DNA from: Monocercomonoides exilis
Taxonomy: Eukaryota > Preaxostyla > Oxymonadida > Polymastigidae
Length of the DNA stretch: 64,000 nucleotides
Assembly: GCA_001643675.2 (NCBI GenBank)
Contig: LSRY02000011.1
Span: 1,466,001 to 1,530,000 of the forward strand
Reading direction: 5' to 3'
Position 1 is the stretch's first letter. Each line of letters opens with the position of its first letter. Positions 58,815 to 64,000 of this stretch are shown piece by piece. Position numbers and translations under genes: made by a program. The notes beneath the pieces were generated by a model. It was not told where the DNA came from. It ran no database searches and saw nothing but the letters and a program-made list of their open reading frames with translations.

Positions 58815-60857
58815 TTAATGTGAAACAGGATCAAAGAAAGAAAACGGCTTTCCACTTGTGGTCGAGGATGGTTGCTGGGTATTCTTCTTTTCTTCTTCAC
58901 TACCGGTTACCTTTGACTCACTATCAACAGTAGATTCTGACTGAGTGGAAGATGTTGCATCAGCTGCTTCGTGTTGCATTTGCTTTGCTACTTCTTCTGC
59001 TTCGTCCACTGCAGGTTGTGCTGACTGGCTTGCTGATTCGTTGCTCGAAGTATTTGAGGTCGATGAGGAAGATGATGAAGAAGACGAAGAAGTGGAAGGA
59101 GTCGAATATGGTTGTGGAGGAAACATTGATTGCAGGAATGTTGGAATCATCTGAAGCAAGTTAAATGGAAGCTGAGGGGCAGGCGGTTGAGTTGACGATG
59201 AAGATGAAGACTGTTGTTGCTGCTGAGATTGGAACATCTGTTGAAACACTCCATTCATCATATTCATAAATGGAGGAAGAGGAGGCTGCTGCCCTTGGCT
59301 GCTCTGCGAAGATTGGCTTTCTTGTTCTTTCTTCTCTTCCTTTTCACATTCTGATTTTTCTTCTTTCAAGTCACTTTTCTCTTCTTTTTCTTCCTCGAAG
59401 TCTGTGGACATAGCCCCATGTAACTCTCCCATTTGCTTCGATTCCTCTGTTTGCTCTGGTTTCTCTGTTTCTTCTTTCTTTTCATTTTGCATCTTTTCTT
59501 CTGAACAACATTTTTCCTTGTTGTCATTTTGCCTTTCTCTTTGCCCCCCAAAAAGCTGACCAAGGAAATTGAACATGTTTGGCTGATTGGGGCAGTCTGT
59601 TCCAAATGGATTAAACATTTTCAGCTGATCCAAAAGAGTAGCCAATCCTTCAAGTGATTGCGGAGACAGTCCAGACACAAACTGCCGAAATGGCTCAATA
59701 AGATTCGGAGGCAAAAGTCCTTCAATACGGTTTAAAATGCCTAACATGTACGATCCATCAATTGCATGAGGCACTTCAGATGATGATGATGAAGACGATG
59801 ATGATGATGAAGATGATGAAGAAGCGGATGATGATCTGCTTTCCGCTTGTGCATCTTTTTTCTCTTCTTTTGAAGATGACGACGACGATGATGATGAAGG
59901 AGCAAATGGAGCAGATGAAGAGTTCATTCCGCTGAACATCGGTGCAAACATTTTAATAACATTTTGAATAAGTTCCCCAATGTTCATTGAATTATCGCTT
60001 CCAAAAGGAAATGGAAATTGTGCCGATGAAGTATTAGTCTCAGATTTTGCAGCACCACATTTTTGTTGTTGTGACGCACAATTTTTCGTGATATCTTTTA
60101 AAAATTGTCCAAACGGAAAATTGCTGCAATTGATATTTTGGGGCATTCTTTCATGATGGCAGAAATCTCTTTTTCCCATAAACTGAGGCATAAATCTATC
60201 ACATCCGTAATGGGTCCGGGGCATGCATCCTCTGTGTGTTCTTTCATTTGGAGGAATTTCCATAAAAGACTTAATCATGTTTAGAAATGGAAAACAGTTT
60301 CTGTTTTCGCATGGAAGATGAGATTGCATTCCAGAGCCAACGGAAGAAAAAATTCGCTCAAGCATGGGACAAACAAATGACAAATCCATTAGCACTTCAG
60401 GACGTCCATGCAATTCTCTTTCGTTAAACTTAGCCTTGTTGTAATCATCCACGATTCGATGCTGTCTTGAACTAGAAGATTGTGTTGCTTGAGAATCTTT
60501 ATCTTTCTTCGGACTTGCACATTTAGTTTCAGAATTGCAGCAACTGCATTCCTCCTTCTCATCTTTTTGCTCCAAATTGATTATTTCTTTTGTAATTTTA
60601 TGTTTTGTATCAACAAACCACTTTGGAATTTCTCCGGTTTTAATTGATTCAAATGCCATTTGAATATCACCATCAGAGCCAATTGTAACTGCATCACCTT
60701 CTTCATCAATATAGAATAAGATAATATTCTCTGGGTCAGGAATATTGAACAAAACTAAGAGTTTTCCAATTAGTTCCTCAAAAGTTGTGGTATCATCGAG
60801 CTTCACTTTTCTAATATCCGAGTTACACGATTGGATTATCTTCACTGTAATTGTCAT
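58815..60857 (-). CDS. PB1-domain protein with long disordered tail
   Basis: Intronless, 680 residues. Residues 1-85 form a PB1 domain: TVKIIQSCNSDIRKVKL at the start and the OPCA-type acidic motif YIDEEGDAVTIGSDGDIQMAF, with a Lys in the first strand (TVKI), so it may bind partners through both faces. A CSCC..C cluster follows, then a Cys/His-rich stretch (about 185-265: CENRNCF, HRGCMPRTHYGCD, CHHERMPQNINC) that could bind zinc but matches no finger I know. The rest is Ser/Gln/Glu-rich with short amphipathic segments (LLPPNLIEPFRQFV, FNLLQMIPTFLQSMF). The PB1-plus-Cys-rich order recalls autophagy adaptors p62/NBR1, but I see no clear ZZ or UBA domain, so that link is weak. Confidence 0.82.
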   Translation of the reverse strand: MTITVKIIQSCNSDIRKVKLDDTTTFEELIGKLLVLFNIPDPENIILFYIDEEGDAVTIGSDGDIQMAFESIKTGEIPKWFVDTKHKITKEIINLEQKDEKEECSCCNSETKCASPKKDKDSQATQSSSSRQHRIVDDYNKAKFNERELHGRPEVLMDLSFVCPMLERIFSSVGSGMQSHLPCENRNCFPFLNMIKSFMEIPPNERTHRGCMPRTHYGCDRFMPQFMGKRDFCHHERMPQNINCSNFPFGQFLKDITKNCASQQQKCGAAKSETNTSSAQFPFPFGSDNSMNIGELIQNVIKMFAPMFSGMNSSSAPFAPSSSSSSSSSKEEKKDAQAESRSSSASSSSSSSSSSSSSSSEVPHAIDGSYMLGILNRIEGLLPPNLIEPFRQFVSGLSPQSLEGLATLLDQLKMFNPFGTDCPNQPNMFNFLGQLFGGQRERQNDNKEKCCSEEKMQNEKKEETEKPEQTEESKQMGELHGAMSTDFEEEKEEKSDLKEEKSECEKEEKKEQESQSSQSSQGQQPPLPPFMNMMNGVFQQMFQSQQQQQSSSSSSTQPPAPQLPFNLLQMIPTFLQSMFPPQPYSTPSTSSSSSSSSSSTSNTSSNESASQSAQPAVDEAEEVAKQMQHEAADATSSTQSESTVDSESKVTGSEEEKKNTQQPSSTTSGKPFSFFDPVSH

Positions 60858-61158
60858 TGGTATTTAATGCTTTAATGATATGCTTAAGATAAGTTTAAAT
60901 TATGAGTTCCCATAATATATTAATTATCTTTATTCCAGCATTCTCCGCGGAGAAATTTTCTTGTTTTAAACTAAGTTGAAAGAACTTCCCAGATAATCTT
61001 TGAACAATTATTACTCAAAATAGACTGAAATAATGAGTATAGCGAAATAGGTATTTGATTCCCTTAATATAACTAATTTTCTTTCAAAGAATGTGAGATG
61101 ACGTGTAAATAGAAATAGACGTGATATGGAAAACCAAAGATATCGAACATTGCAATGT
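60858..61158. other. Spacer between PB1 and kinesin genes
   Basis: AT-rich, about 300 bases, promoter of the PB1 gene and 3' end of the kinesin gene, both minus strand. No element recognised. Confidence 0.5.

Positions 61159-64000
<2,842 letters not shown>

Overview
This is eukaryotic DNA: AT-rich spacers, spliceosomal introns, extended low-complexity serine and acidic tracts, no bacterial operon logic, and TAA, TAG and TGA all used as stops. Several traits point to an oxymonad flagellate, most likely Monocercomonoides or a close relative. These are a giant Cys/Gly-rich beta-helix receptor with a degenerate kinase tail, a tiny-macrocysts-like polytopic protein, poly-Ser inserts in conserved enzymes, short introns, and two copies of a helical gene family that I associate with that genus. 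The species call is inference from recognised families; I ran no search.

Layout. 1-2.6 kb: 3' exon of a probable OSCA/TMEM63-type channel gene. 3.7-7.2 kb (+): CDC14 phosphatase. 7.3-7.8 kb (+): tiny RAMP4/SERP1-like ER protein, reassembled from four exons. 8.0-8.8 kb (+): small unassigned protein. 9.2-14.1 kb (-): myotubularin lipid phosphatase with a very large disordered insert. 14.5-17.1 kb (-): non-mitochondrial-type phosphatidylserine decarboxylase. 17.7-19.3 kb (-): membrane metallophosphoesterase. 19.6-21.2 kb (+): PP2A-family phosphatase in seven exons. 21.2-23.1 kb: spacer with foldback repeats. 23.1-30.8 kb (-): beta-helix receptor with pseudokinase tail. 33.1-36.0 kb: two convergent decayed paralogs. 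36.9-37.3 kb (-): DPM3-like subunit. 37.5-40.4 kb: a nest of foldback/MITE-like repeats including an apparently perfect 261-bp inverted repeat. 41.1-46.7 kb (+): tiny-macrocysts-like protein. 48.0 kb (+): secreted ML-domain protein. 48.8-52.3 kb (+): 13-exon secreted Cys-rich repeat protein. 52.5-58.5 kb (+): coiled-coil/ARM-like protein in eight exons. 58.8-60.9 kb (-): PB1-domain protein. 61.2-63.5 kb (-): kinesin-13.

Exon-intron models were built by eye from reading-frame continuity, splice dinucleotides and family alignments I know; every junction listed keeps phase. Across about 44 introns the donor reads G(T/C)NTG rather than the usual GTRAGT, with T at +4 nearly invariant, and three or four donors are GC. 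The genes are functionally independent. There is a loose concentration of phosphatases of unrelated folds (CDC14, myotubularin, metallophosphoesterase, PPP) between 3.7 and 21.2 kb and of lipid/ER functions (PSD, RAMP4, DPM3, ML domain), probably by chance.
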